Made by a program: the position numbers and the translations under genes. A DNA stretch of 44,306 nucleotides. Origin: an uncultured Prevotella sp. (GTDB lineage: Bacteria; Bacteroidota; Bacteroidia; Bacteroidales; Bacteroidaceae). Within the stretch, counting starts at the first letter, position 1. Each line of letters opens with the position of its first letter. Positions 35,315-44,306 of this stretch are shown one piece after another. Where the stretch lies: positions 1 to 44,306 of the forward strand of contig CAMHEA010000002.1 of the NCBI GenBank assembly GCA_946184025.1. The letters run 5' to 3'. The notes under the pieces were generated by a model that saw only the letters and a list, made by a program, of their open reading frames with translations, was not told where the DNA came from and searched no databases.

Positions 35315-37366
35315 CTATTTCTTCAGTTCGGGATACTGGATGCGCGTGTGATAGATGTTTTTCAGGCGTTCGGTGAGGATTTGCTTGGCCTGTGAAATGT
35401 CGTGGAAGGTGATGGGACACTCTGTGAAGTAGCCGTCCTGTACCTGTGCGTCGATGATGCGGCTCACCATCGTGGCAATGCTTTCTTCCGTATATTCCTG
35501 CAAGGACCGGGACGCGGCTTCTACGGCATCGCACATCATCAGGATGGCCTGCTCTCGTGTCTGCGGATTGGGTCCCATGTACCTGAACAGGTCTTCGTCG
35601 ACCTCCTCATCGGGGTGTGCATTCTTGTAGTTGATATAGAAATACTTGGCCATTCCGTTTCCGTGGTGTGTGCGGATGAAGTCCTTGATGACCGTGGGCA
35701 GGTTGTATTTCTCGGCCAGTTTCAGTCCCTCGGTGACGTGGTTGGTGATGATACGCGCACTCTCCAGGTCGCTGATGTTGTCGTGCGGATTCACACCAGC
35801 CTGGTTTTCGGTGAAGAACGCCGGGTTCTGCATCTTGCCGATGTCGTGGTAGAGGGCTCCGGTCCTTACCAGCTGTCCCCGCGCGTCAATCTTGTGAGCC
35901 ACTTCTGCGGCCAGGTTTCCCACCATGATGGAGTGCTGGAACGTGCCGGGAGCCACCTCGCTGAGCCTTCGCAGCAACTCATTGTTGGAGTTCGACAGCT
36001 CAAACATGGTCACCGTGGAGATGAATCCGAACAGTTTCTCGATGATCAGCATCAGCGGATAGGAGAAGAGCAGGAAGAACCCGTTGGCAGCGAAATGGTA
36101 GTAGATGGTCTGGTCGAGCTTCGAAACGTCGTCGCTCTGGATGAGCTGCAAGGCAAAGTAGACGGCGGCCGACCCCAAGGTGACGAGCAGTGCCGTCAGG
36201 AAGATCTGCGAACGGCGTTCCAGTTCGCGCAGGGAGTAGATGGCAATGAGGCCGCCCACAATCTGTACGATGATGAACTCATACTGGTATTTCACCGCCA
36301 CGGCACAGATGAGTACCATGGCGACATGGGCGTTGAAGGCCGTACGCGAGTCGGTAAACACGCGGATGAAGATGGGGGCCATGGCAAAGGGGATGAGGTA
36401 GACGCTGAACTTGTTGAATTGCATCATCAGCGACACCAGCACCGGGAAGATGATGAGCATCGCATAGAGCATGGTCAGGCTTCGGGGCTTGGCGAAATAC
36501 TCTTGGTGATAGAGCGAAAGATAGGTGGTGAAAAGGAGGATGAGGATGAGTACATAGATGGCTTGTCCGACGACGGTGGACAGAATCTCCTCTTCCGAGG
36601 CGTTGCGGCGTTCCATGGCCTGCTCAAAGCTGTTCAGTACGCGGTAGGTGCGGCTGTCCACGATGTCGCCGCGGTCGATGATGCGTTGTCCTTCGAGCAC
36701 CATGCCGCTGGCCTGCGGAATGAGACTGAGCATGTCGGCCAGCTCCGTGTCGCTGCGGTCTTGGTCGTAGACGATGTTAGGCTCGATGTATTCGTTCAGG
36801 TTGCACTTTTGCAGGATATTCCTGTTTCTGGCCATCTGCTCGTCGGCAAACAGCTGTTCGTAGGCTCCCACGGTGGAGAGGATTTCCCGTGGCTTCATGT
36901 TGCTCACCTGCTTGCCGTCGATGAGACGGAAGGTCGCTGCCGAATCCTTTCGCAGCCCCGCATAGCGGCGCGAGTCCATGATGCCGCGTGCATACAGACG
37001 GTGCAGCCGTTGGGCTATGTATGCCGTAAATTGCGGCGGCAGTCCGGGAATGCCGTCCTTGTAGTTAGCCTTGAAGCGGGCCACCTGCTGTGTTTCAACC
37101 TCGCTGTTGTGGGTGAAGTAGGGCTGGAAGTGGCTGACCACGGAGTCGCGTTCGGCTTTCAAGGCTTCCTCGGTCTTGAAGATGGGGAAGTCGAACTTGG
37201 CAATCAGCTGCCCGTACATCCACGGTTTGCCCTCGTCGTAGTGGAACATGCGTCCCTCCGTGCGTGGCAGGAACCACACGATGATGGCTACGGTGATGGT
37301 CACCAGGAAGAATCTCGTTGTCATATTGCGCCAGAAACGACGCTGCGATTGCGTGAGTTTGCTCAT
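35315..37366 (-). CDS. 7TM-7TMR/HD-domain protein (PgpH/YqfF-like putative c-di-AMP phosphodiesterase)
   Basis: HSIMVGNLAAEVAHKIDARGQLVRTGALYHDIGKM; IRTHHGNGMAKYFY; extracytoplasmic N-domain then multi-TM. Confidence 0.88.
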   Translation of the reverse strand: MSKLTQSQRRFWRNMTTRFFLVTITVAIIVWFLPRTEGRMFHYDEGKPWMYGQLIAKFDFPIFKTEEALKAERDSVVSHFQPYFTHNSEVETQQVARFKANYKDGIPGLPPQFTAYIAQRLHRLYARGIMDSRRYAGLRKDSAATFRLIDGKQVSNMKPREILSTVGAYEQLFADEQMARNRNILQKCNLNEYIEPNIVYDQDRSDTELADMLSLIPQASGMVLEGQRIIDRGDIVDSRTYRVLNSFEQAMERRNASEEEILSTVVGQAIYVLILILLFTTYLSLYHQEYFAKPRSLTMLYAMLIIFPVLVSLMMQFNKFSVYLIPFAMAPIFIRVFTDSRTAFNAHVAMVLICAVAVKYQYEFIIVQIVGGLIAIYSLRELERRSQIFLTALLVTLGSAAVYFALQLIQSDDVSKLDQTIYYHFAANGFFLLFSYPLMLIIEKLFGFISTVTMFELSNSNNELLRRLSEVAPGTFQHSIMVGNLAAEVAHKIDARGQLVRTGALYHDIGKMQNPAFFTENQAGVNPHDNISDLESARIITNHVTEGLKLAEKYNLPTVIKDFIRTHHGNGMAKYFYINYKNAHPDEEVDEDLFRYMGPNPQTREQAILMMCDAVEAASRSLQEYTEESIATMVSRIIDAQVQDGYFTECPITFHDISQAKQILTERLKNIYHTRIQYPELKK

Positions 37367-37460
37367 CTTTTCTTGGTTGTTGGTGCTGTGTTTACTTTGC
37401 AAAAATACAAAAATAATGTGTCAGTGCCATCGGATTCCGAAAATAAATTTGCCTTCTTTG

Positions 37461-37636
37461 CAATTCGCTGAGCATCAGTAACTTAGCAAAACGACTTTGG
37501 TCGCGAGAATTTTTAATTTATTTTTTCTCAAAAAATAATTTATTAATTCTCAAAAAATAAATTAAAAATTCTCGCGACTGTGGCACTTTCAAAGAATGAC
37601 CGCGCCAAATTCGGAAGATGAACGTGGCATTTTCTT
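37461..37636 (+). repeat. 22-nt-phased composite intergenic element, copy 5
   Basis: Side A 37461-37482, 37483-37504; core 37505-37526, 37527-37548, 37549-37570; side B 37571-37592, 37593-37614, 37615-37636. 37505-37590 identical to 7741-7826. Confidence 0.93.
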
Positions 37637-37723
37637 TGGGGCCTGAGAGGAAAAAAATGGTTCAAACTGCCTTGACTGCGGGCAAAATTCATTACCTTTG
37701 CAGAAAATTACACAAATAGATTC

Positions 37724-39244
37724 ATGGCAGAAAGAAAAGTGAGGGTGCGCTTCGCACCCAGTCCTACGGGCGCACTCCATATCGGTGGTGTGCGGACAGC
37801 CCTGTTTAACTACCTCTTTGCACGCCAGCATGGCGGTGACCTCGTGTTCCGTATTGAAGACACCGATTCCAATCGCTTTGTGCCTGGAGCCGAGGAGTAC
37901 ATCCTGGAGTCGTTCCGGTGGCTCGGCATCAAGTTCGACGAAGGCGTTTCTTTCGGCGGCGACAAAGGACCGTACCGCCAAAGCGAGCGTCGGGACATTT
38001 ATAAGGTGTATGTCAAGCAACTGCTCGATGCCGGCAAGGCTTACATTGCCTTTGATACGCCGCAGGAACTGGAGGCCAAGCGTGCCGAAATACAGAACTT
38101 CCAGTACGATGCCAAGACGCGCGGGCTGATGCGCAACTCGCTCACCCTGACGAAGGCGGAGGTTGATGCGCTCATTGAAGACGGCCAGCAGTATGTGGTT
38201 CGTTTCAAGGTGGAGCCCGGACAGGAAGTGCTTGTCAACGACATGATTCGCGGCGAGGTACGCGTGAAGACGGACATCCTTGACGACAAGGTGCTTTTTA
38301 AGAGTGCCGACGAGCTGCCGACCTACCATCTGGCCAATATCGTGGACGATCATCTGATGGAAATCTCCCACGTCATCCGCGGCGAGGAATGGCTGCCTAG
38401 TGCACCGCTCCACGTCCTGCTCTATCAGGCGTTCGGCTGGGACGACACCATGCCCCGTTTTGCCCATCTTCCGCTGTTGCTCAAGCCAGAAGGCAAGGGC
38501 AAACTGTCGAAGCGCGACGGCGATCGGCTGGGCTTTCCCGTGTTCCCGCTGGAGTGGCACGACCCGAAGACCGGCGAGGTGTCTTCCGGCTATCGCGAGA
38601 GTGGCTATTTCCCAGAGGCCGTCGTCAACTTCCTGGCCCTGCTGGGATGGAATCCGGGTACGGAGCAGGAGCTCTTTACGCTCGACGAACTGGTTCAGGC
38701 CTTCGACCTGAACCGCTGTTCCAAGGCCGGCGCGAAGTTCGACTATAAGAAAGGTATGTGGTTCAACCACGAATATATACTGAAGAAGAGCAACGAGGAG
38801 ATTGCCGACCTCTTTGCACCCATCGTGGCCAACAATGGCGTGGAGGCGACGATGGAGCAGATCACGGCCGTGGTGCGCATGATGAAAGACCGTGTGTCGT
38901 TTGTCAAGGAGTTGTGGCCGCTGTGCTCTTTCTTCTTTATTCCGCCTACGGAGTACGACGAAAAGACGACGAAGAAGCGTTGGAAGGAATATTCTGCCCA
39001 GCAGATGAGTGAGCTGGCTACCGTGCTGGCTGCCATCGACGACTTCTCCATCGAAGGACAGGAGCCTGTCGTGATGAAGTGGGTTGAAGAGAAAGGATAT
39101 AAACTGGGCGACGTGATGAATGCCTTCCGCCTCTGTCTGGTCGGCGAAGGCAAGGGACCGGGCATGTTCGACATCTCGGCATTCCTCGGCAAGGACGAAA
39201 CGTTGCGCCGTCTGAACCGCGCCATCGAAAAGTTGGGTGCATAG
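37724..39244 (+). CDS. gltX: Glutamyl-tRNA synthetase
   Basis: [36 protein letters not shown] motif. Confidence 0.97.
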   Translation: MAERKVRVRFAPSPTGALHIGGVRTALFNYLFARQHGGDLVFRIEDTDSNRFVPGAEEYILESFRWLGIKFDEGVSFGGDKGPYRQSERRDIYKVYVKQLLDAGKAYIAFDTPQELEAKRAEIQNFQYDAKTRGLMRNSLTLTKAEVDALIEDGQQYVVRFKVEPGQEVLVNDMIRGEVRVKTDILDDKVLFKSADELPTYHLANIVDDHLMEISHVIRGEEWLPSAPLHVLLYQAFGWDDTMPRFAHLPLLLKPEGKGKLSKRDGDRLGFPVFPLEWHDPKTGEVSSGYRESGYFPEAVVNFLALLGWNPGTEQELFTLDELVQAFDLNRCSKAGAKFDYKKGMWFNHEYILKKSNEEIADLFAPIVANNGVEATMEQITAVVRMMKDRVSFVKELWPLCSFFFIPPTEYDEKTTKKRWKEYSAQQMSELATVLAAIDDFSIEGQEPVVMKWVEEKGYKLGDVMNAFRLCLVGEGKGPGMFDISAFLGKDETLRRLNRAIEKLGA

Positions 39245-39257
39245 AAAAATCGGATAG

Positions 39258-40478
39258 ATGTATCATCTCATCATCTACATATACCAGCTCGGAGTCATGG
39301 TCTGCTCCCTCTTCAGTGAGAAGGTGCGGAAGATGTGGCGCGGCGAGCGTGAGGCCGTGAGGATTATTCGTGAGAAGATGGATCTGCAGGCGCAATATGT
39401 GTGGTTCCATGCGGCTTCCCTCGGCGAGTTTGAGCAGGGAAGACCTCTCATGGAACAGCTTCGGCGCGACCATCCGGAGTATAAAATCCTGCTGACTTTT
39501 TTCTCGCCGTCAGGCTACGAGGTACGCAAGAACTACGAGGGTGCCGACATCATCACCTACCTGCCGCTCGACACGGTTACCAATGCGCGTCGTTTCCTGC
39601 GCACCATTCGTCCGGTAATGGCTTTCTTCATCAAGTATGAGTTCTGGTTCAACTACCTCCACATCCTGAAACACCGCGGGGTGCCTGTCTACAGTGTGTC
39701 CAGCATCTTCCGGCCGGAGCAAGTGTTCTTCAAATGGTACGGCCGGCAGTATGGGAGGGTGCTGAAATGCTTCACGCGCTTCTATGTGCAGAATGAGGTG
39801 AGTAGGCAGTTGTTGCAGAAAATCGGCATCGACCGTGTGACGGTGGTGGGCGATACGCGTTTTGACCGCGTGCAGCAGATACAGCAGCAGGCCAAGGTGT
39901 TGCCCATCGTTGAGGCTTTCAGCACCGGCAATGTCTTTGTGGCCGGATCCAGCTGGCAGCCTGACGAGGATATCTTCATTCCTTATTTCAATAGTCGCGA
40001 CGACTGGAAGATGATCATAGCACCTCACGTCATCGGTGAAGACCATCTCCGTCAGATTGAGCAGAAACTGCAAGGGAAGGTCGTCAGGTACACGCAGGCC
40101 ACGCCGGAGAAAGCTGCTCAGGCCGATGTGCTCATCATTGACTGCTTCGGACTGCTTTCCAGCATCTACCGCTACGGCACCGTGGCCTATGTGGGTGGCG
40201 GTTTCGGTGTGGGCATCCACAACGTACTGGAAGCCGCCGTATGGGGTGTGCCGGTCTTCTTCGGCCCGAACAACCAGCGATTCCAGGAAGCACAGGAACT
40301 GAAAGCATCCGGCGGCGGACTGGAAATTGGGGGCAACGACGATTTTGTGCGGCTCATGGACGCCTTCATGGCGCATCCGCAGCACATCCAAGAGGCTGGA
40401 CGGGCTGCCGGAGGATATGTAGGCAGCCGTGTCGGAGCCACCCGGAAGATATTGTCAGACTTAGGATTATCAAGATAA
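39258..40478 (+). CDS. waaA: 3-deoxy-D-manno-octulosonic acid transferase
   Basis: VWFHAASLGEFEQGRPLMEQLR; LTFFSPSGYEVRKNYEGADIITYLPLDT; YVGGGFGVGIHNVLEAAVWGVPVFFGPN. Confidence 0.95.
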   Translation: MYHLIIYIYQLGVMVCSLFSEKVRKMWRGEREAVRIIREKMDLQAQYVWFHAASLGEFEQGRPLMEQLRRDHPEYKILLTFFSPSGYEVRKNYEGADIITYLPLDTVTNARRFLRTIRPVMAFFIKYEFWFNYLHILKHRGVPVYSVSSIFRPEQVFFKWYGRQYGRVLKCFTRFYVQNEVSRQLLQKIGIDRVTVVGDTRFDRVQQIQQQAKVLPIVEAFSTGNVFVAGSSWQPDEDIFIPYFNSRDDWKMIIAPHVIGEDHLRQIEQKLQGKVVRYTQATPEKAAQADVLIIDCFGLLSSIYRYGTVAYVGGGFGVGIHNVLEAAVWGVPVFFGPNNQRFQEAQELKASGGGLEIGGNDDFVRLMDAFMAHPQHIQEAGRAAGGYVGSRVGATRKILSDLGLSR

Positions 40479-40491
40479 CAACACGAAAAGA

Positions 40492-41016
40492 ATGGATAAT
40501 GAAGTATTAAAGGCGATACGCGAACGCCGCTCTATTCGCCGATTCAAACCGGAACAGATTACAGACGAAGAACTGACGGCCGTCCTTGAGGCCGGTACAT
40601 GGGCTCCGACAGGCCACGGTACGCAGGATCCTGTCATCGTAGCCGTGCAGAATGAGTCCCTGCGCCAGCGTCTCATGGCCATCAACGCCGAACTGATGGG
40701 CGTCAGCAGCGACCCTTACTATGGTGCACCGACCTATGTGCTGGTGTTTGCTTCGGCCGACAACTATAACAAGGAGCGCGACGGAAGCCTCGTGCTCGGC
40801 AATATGATGCTGGCAGCCCATAGCATCGGGCTCGCTTCCTGCTGGATCAACCGCGTGGATGCCACCTTTGAACGGGAAGACGGACGCGCCATCATGCGCG
40901 AATTGGGACTCCCTGACACGCTCGTCGGCATCGGCTCGCTGGCTCTTGGCTATGCATCTTCGCATCCCCGCACCGTCAAGCCGCGCAAGGAAGACTACTT
41001 CCGGATTGTGAAATAG
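40492..41016 (+). CDS. Nitroreductase family protein
   Basis: [48 protein letters not shown]. Confidence 0.92.
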   Translation: MDNEVLKAIRERRSIRRFKPEQITDEELTAVLEAGTWAPTGHGTQDPVIVAVQNESLRQRLMAINAELMGVSSDPYYGAPTYVLVFASADNYNKERDGSLVLGNMMLAAHSIGLASCWINRVDATFEREDGRAIMRELGLPDTLVGIGSLALGYASSHPRTVKPRKEDYFRIVK

Positions 41017-41056
41017 GAAACAAGACTGTCTCCGGACAGCAGTCGTAAACATAGAA

Positions 41057-42160
41057 ATGACAATAGAAAACAATATGGGAAAGATTATATTGACGGGCGA
41101 CCGCCCGACTGGAAAGCTCCACCTGGGACACTATGTAGGTTCGTTGCGCCGACGTGTGCAGTTGCAAGACGAAGGCAACTATGACCGGATGTTTGTCTTC
41201 ATGGCCGATGTGCAGGCACTGACCGACAACGCTGACAATCCGGAGAAAATCCGGCAGAACATCATTGAAGTGGCACTCGACTATCTCTCCGCCGGACTCG
41301 ACCCGGAGAAGTGCGTACTCTTCATCCAGAGTCAGATTCCTGAGCTGGCAGAACTCACCACTTACCTGATGAATCTCATCACCGTGAGCCGCGTGCAGCG
41401 CAATCCCACGGTGAAGACGGAAATCAAAATGCGCAATTTCGAGGCCAACATCCCTCTCGGATTTTTCTGCTATCCCGTCAGCCAGGCTGCCGATATTACC
41501 CTGTTCAAGGCTACTACCGTGCCGGCGGGCGAGGATCAGGAGCCGATGCTGGAGGTAACGCGCGAGCTTGTGCGTCGCTTCAACCAGACCTACGCTGAAG
41601 TGCTGGTCGAACCTAATATCATGCTGCCCGAAAATGCCACGGCACGTCGTCTGCCGGGTACCGACGGCAAGGAGAAAATGTCCAAGAGCCTTGGCAACTG
41701 CATCTACCTGAGCGACTCGGCGGAGGAGGTGTGGCAGAAGGTACGCTCTATGTACACCGATCCTACCCACGTCAACCTCAACGATCCGGGACATGTGGAG
41801 GGCAATGCAGTCTTCACCTATCTTGATGCCTTCTCCACGGACGAAGACTTTGCTGCGTTCTGGCCTGAGTATAGCAACCTCGACGAACTGAAGGAGCACT
41901 ACCAGCGTGGCGGACTTGGCGACATGAAATGCAAGAAGTTCCTCAACCAAGTGCTCAACAAAACCTTGGAGCCGCTCCGTCAGCGTCGTGCTGAATTCGA
42001 AAAGGACATTCCCGAAATCTTCAATATTCTGCAACGGGGTACCGAGCAGGCACGCGCCGTGGCTGCACAGACCATGGACGAGGTGCGCAATGCCATGCGC
42101 ATCAACTACTTCAATGATACTGAACTCATCCGTCAGCAGGCAGAGAAGTTCGCAAAGTAG
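41057..42160 (+). CDS. trpS: Tryptophanyl-tRNA synthetase
   Basis: [26 protein letters not shown] (KMSKS); start may be an in-frame ATG a few codons downstream. Confidence 0.95.
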   Translation: MTIENNMGKIILTGDRPTGKLHLGHYVGSLRRRVQLQDEGNYDRMFVFMADVQALTDNADNPEKIRQNIIEVALDYLSAGLDPEKCVLFIQSQIPELAELTTYLMNLITVSRVQRNPTVKTEIKMRNFEANIPLGFFCYPVSQAADITLFKATTVPAGEDQEPMLEVTRELVRRFNQTYAEVLVEPNIMLPENATARRLPGTDGKEKMSKSLGNCIYLSDSAEEVWQKVRSMYTDPTHVNLNDPGHVEGNAVFTYLDAFSTDEDFAAFWPEYSNLDELKEHYQRGGLGDMKCKKFLNQVLNKTLEPLRQRRAEFEKDIPEIFNILQRGTEQARAVAAQTMDEVRNAMRINYFNDTELIRQQAEKFAK

Positions 42161-42439
42161 TTCCTGGGTCAGGCAAGTGGGTGTAATTTACTTCACCTTA
42201 TTATATTATACGCGCGCGTAAGGATTCTGAATCTTTTATGTGCGGTATGGTGACGTAGGCTAAAAGGGGGATAGGGTAGTCTGTATTTGTCTGTATTTGC
42301 GGTTCATGCACAAATACTTTCACAAAAAATCGGAGAAAAACTTGCTCAATCCGCAAAAAGGTTGTAATTTTGCACCCGCTTATTGTGGCACATGCTGCAG
42401 AACCAATGTATAACATATAAAATTTAAAAACAAAAACGC

Positions 42440-42631
42440 ATGATTATTGTACCCGTAAAAGATGGTGAGAACATCGAAAGAGCTCTGAAGAAGTTCAAGA
42501 GAAAGTTTGAGAAGACTGGTGTTGTTAAGGAACTCCGCGCACGTCAGCAGTACGACAAGCCTTCTGTTCTGAAGAGACTCAAGATGGAGCACGCTGTCTA
42601 TGTACAGAAACTGAGAGCTGCTGAGGATTAA
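42440..42631 (+). CDS. rpsU: 30S ribosomal protein S21
   Basis: 63 aa MIIVPVKDGENIERALKKFKRKFEKTGVVKELRARQQYDKPSVLKR. Confidence 0.95.
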   Translation: MIIVPVKDGENIERALKKFKRKFEKTGVVKELRARQQYDKPSVLKRLKMEHAVYVQKLRAAED

Positions 42632-42715
42632 AAAACGCACTTGAAATTTGGTGGTTTGGAATTAAATTCGTAAATTCGTTGCCGAAAACATAATAGAAGT
42701 GGACAACGTTTTACG

Positions 42716-43594
42716 ATGATAGATCAATTCTTGAACTACTTGCGGCTGGAGCGAAATTATTCGCCGAACACAGTTGAAGCCTACGGCAACGACTTGCGAG
42801 AGTTTGAGCTGTATTTCAATAAATTGGAGGGTCATCTCTCTTGGACAACGGTTGATGCCGATGTGATCCGTGACTGGATGGAGAGTATGATGGATAGAGG
42901 AAACACTGCCACTTCAATCAACAGAAGATTGAGTGCTTTGCGTTCCTTTTATCGTTTTGCCTTGAAGCGTTGTATGGTGAAGTCTGATCCAGCTCACGGT
43001 ATCGTAGGGCCGAAGAAGAAGAAACCCCTTCCTGTGTTTGTGAAGGAACGTGACATGGATGCACTGTTGGATCCGAAGATGTGGACTGCTGACTACAAGG
43101 ATGTCCTCGCGCGAACCATATTAATATTATTCTATGAGACGGGCGTACGTCTTTCGGAGCTGATTGGGCTGGACGATGCGGCGGTGGATTTCGTTAATAA
43201 CGAATTGAAAGTAACCGGCAAACGCAACAAGCAGCGTGTCATTCCTTTCGGAGAGAACATGGCGCAGACCTTGAAGACGTACATGAAGGAGCGTGAGCAG
43301 TTGCCGGCGCGGACGTCGGAAGCACTGTTCCTGACGAAGAAGGGGTGCCGGATGAGTCCCGCTCAGGTGAGGAACATCGTGAAGAAGCAGTTGGCGCGGG
43401 TGTCGACGATGCAGAAACGGTCCCCGCATGTGTTGCGGCATACCTTTGCGACGGCGATGCTGAACCATGAGGCTGGTTTGGAGAGCGTGAAGAAATTGCT
43501 GGGGCATGAGAGTCTTTCGACGACAGAAATCTATACGCACACGACGTTTGAACAACTGAAGAAAGTTTATGAAACAGCCCATCCACGGGCTTAA
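42716..43594 (+). CDS. Tyrosine recombinase XerC/XerD-like
   Basis: YLRLERNYSPNTVEAYGNDLREF; R...HVLRHTFATAMLNHEAGLESVKKLLGHESLSTTEIYTH catalytic motifs. Confidence 0.93.
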   Translation: MIDQFLNYLRLERNYSPNTVEAYGNDLREFELYFNKLEGHLSWTTVDADVIRDWMESMMDRGNTATSINRRLSALRSFYRFALKRCMVKSDPAHGIVGPKKKKPLPVFVKERDMDALLDPKMWTADYKDVLARTILILFYETGVRLSELIGLDDAAVDFVNNELKVTGKRNKQRVIPFGENMAQTLKTYMKEREQLPARTSEALFLTKKGCRMSPAQVRNIVKKQLARVSTMQKRSPHVLRHTFATAMLNHEAGLESVKKLLGHESLSTTEIYTHTTFEQLKKVYETAHPRA

Positions 43595-43630
43595 CCTATA
43601 ATAATAACCTAATAAAAATAGGAGGTAACT

Positions 43631-43930
43631 ATGGAAATCAAGATTCAGTCGATTCATTTCGATGCTACGGAGAAGCTGCAGGCGTTTGTGACGAAGAAAG
43701 CCGAGAAGCTGCAAAAATCATTTGAGGATATTAAAAAGGTGGAGGTGCTGCTGAAAGTTGTCAAGCCTGCCACGGCTATGAATAAGGAAACCAGTCTCTC
43801 GGTGTCTGTTCCTGGTACAACGTTGTTTGTGGAAAAGACCTGCGATACATTTGAAGAAGGGGTAGACCTTTGTATTGATGCTATGAAGGTTCAGTTGGCT
43901 AAATACAAGGAAAAACTAAGGAATAAATAA
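43631..43930 (+). CDS. hpf: Ribosome hibernation-promoting factor (HPF/RaiA family)
   Basis: 99 aa MEIKIQSIHFDATEKLQAFVTKKAEKLQKSFEDIKKVEVLLK; synteny with rpsU and xerC. Confidence 0.88.
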   Translation: MEIKIQSIHFDATEKLQAFVTKKAEKLQKSFEDIKKVEVLLKVVKPATAMNKETSLSVSVPGTTLFVEKTCDTFEEGVDLCIDAMKVQLAKYKEKLRNK

Positions 43931-44032
43931 AAAAAAGTTGGAAAAATTTTGGTGATTAGAAAATAAGTCGTATCTTTGCAGCCGTTTTACGACACGTCCT
44001 GAAAACGCAGGCCAGAACGGCTGCAAGGATTT

Positions 44033-44106
44033 GCCTCTTTAGCTCAGTTGGCCAGAGCACGTGATTTGTAATCTCGGGGTCGTTGGTTCGAATCCGACAA
44101 GAGGCT
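44033..44106 (+). tRNA. tRNA-Thr (anticodon TGT)
   Basis: GCCTCTT...AAGAGGC acceptor, GATTTGTAATC anticodon loop, GGTTCGAATCC T-arm. Confidence 0.93.
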
Positions 44107-44154
44107 CTCCTGAGAAAAAGGCAGTCGGGAACAAGCGGTGAAAACCGAATATTT

Positions 44155-44236
44155 GGGTGGTTACCAGAGTGGCCAAATGGGGCAGACTGTAAATCTGCTG
44201 GCTACGCCTTCGGTGGTTCGAATCCATCACCACCCA
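44155..44236 (+). tRNA. tRNA-Tyr (anticodon GTA)
   Basis: GGGTGGT...ACCACCC acceptor, GACTGTAAATC anticodon loop, long variable arm, GGTTCGAATCC. Confidence 0.93.
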
Positions 44237-44256
44237 CTTCAGTAGAAAGATTTATT

Positions 44257-44306
44257 GCGGAAATAGCTCAGTTGATAGAGCACTAGCCTTCCAAGCTGGG
44301 GGTCGC
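44257..44306 (+). tRNA. tRNA-Gly (anticodon TCC), truncated by window end
   Basis: GCGGAAATAGCTCAGTTGATAGAGCACTAGCCTTCCAAGCTGGGGGTCGC. Confidence 0.88.

Noticed and set aside
35402-37471. 689-aa plus-strand ORF antisense to the 7TM-HD gene
   Set aside because: Composition artefact; opposite strand encodes clear HD-domain motifs.
42716-43594. Tyrosine recombinase as a sign of a mobile element
   Set aside because: Synteny rpsU-recombinase-hpf-tRNAs points to a housekeeping XerC/D gene.

Overview
Window from a Prevotella-like Bacteroidales chromosome, judged from TTG-N19-TAnnTTTG promoters, type IX secretion genes and the order rpsU-xerC-hpf-tRNAs. An AT-richer left end (about 1-3.9 kb) carries an XRE regulator pair, an acyltransferase, an SMR transporter and a flavin-nucleotide-binding protein. 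The rest includes an ECF sigma/TonB-receptor-like operon, a CotH protein, a GH20 hexosaminidase, a T9SS locus (porP-gldKLMN), priA, a truncated/fused aminopeptidase-P-like protein, mdh, DUF3737 + MalY/PatB, a large multimodular GH16 protein, a FadL-type porin, a 7TM-HD protein, gltX, waaA, a nitroreductase, trpS, rpsU, xerC-like, hpf and three tRNAs (the last truncated). The most striking signal is a family of five intergenic composite elements. Each has an AT-rich dyad core of exactly 3 x 22 nt, flanked on both sides by degenerate 22-nt units in the same register. Two cores 30 kb apart are identical over 86 nt. Other points: a creatinase N-terminal protein whose M24 catalytic domain is replaced by a membrane segment, a promoter-to-terminator noncoding locus at about 19.54-20.05 kb, and three tandem unassigned modules in the GH16 protein. 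Product calls come from reading the translations; no database searches were run.
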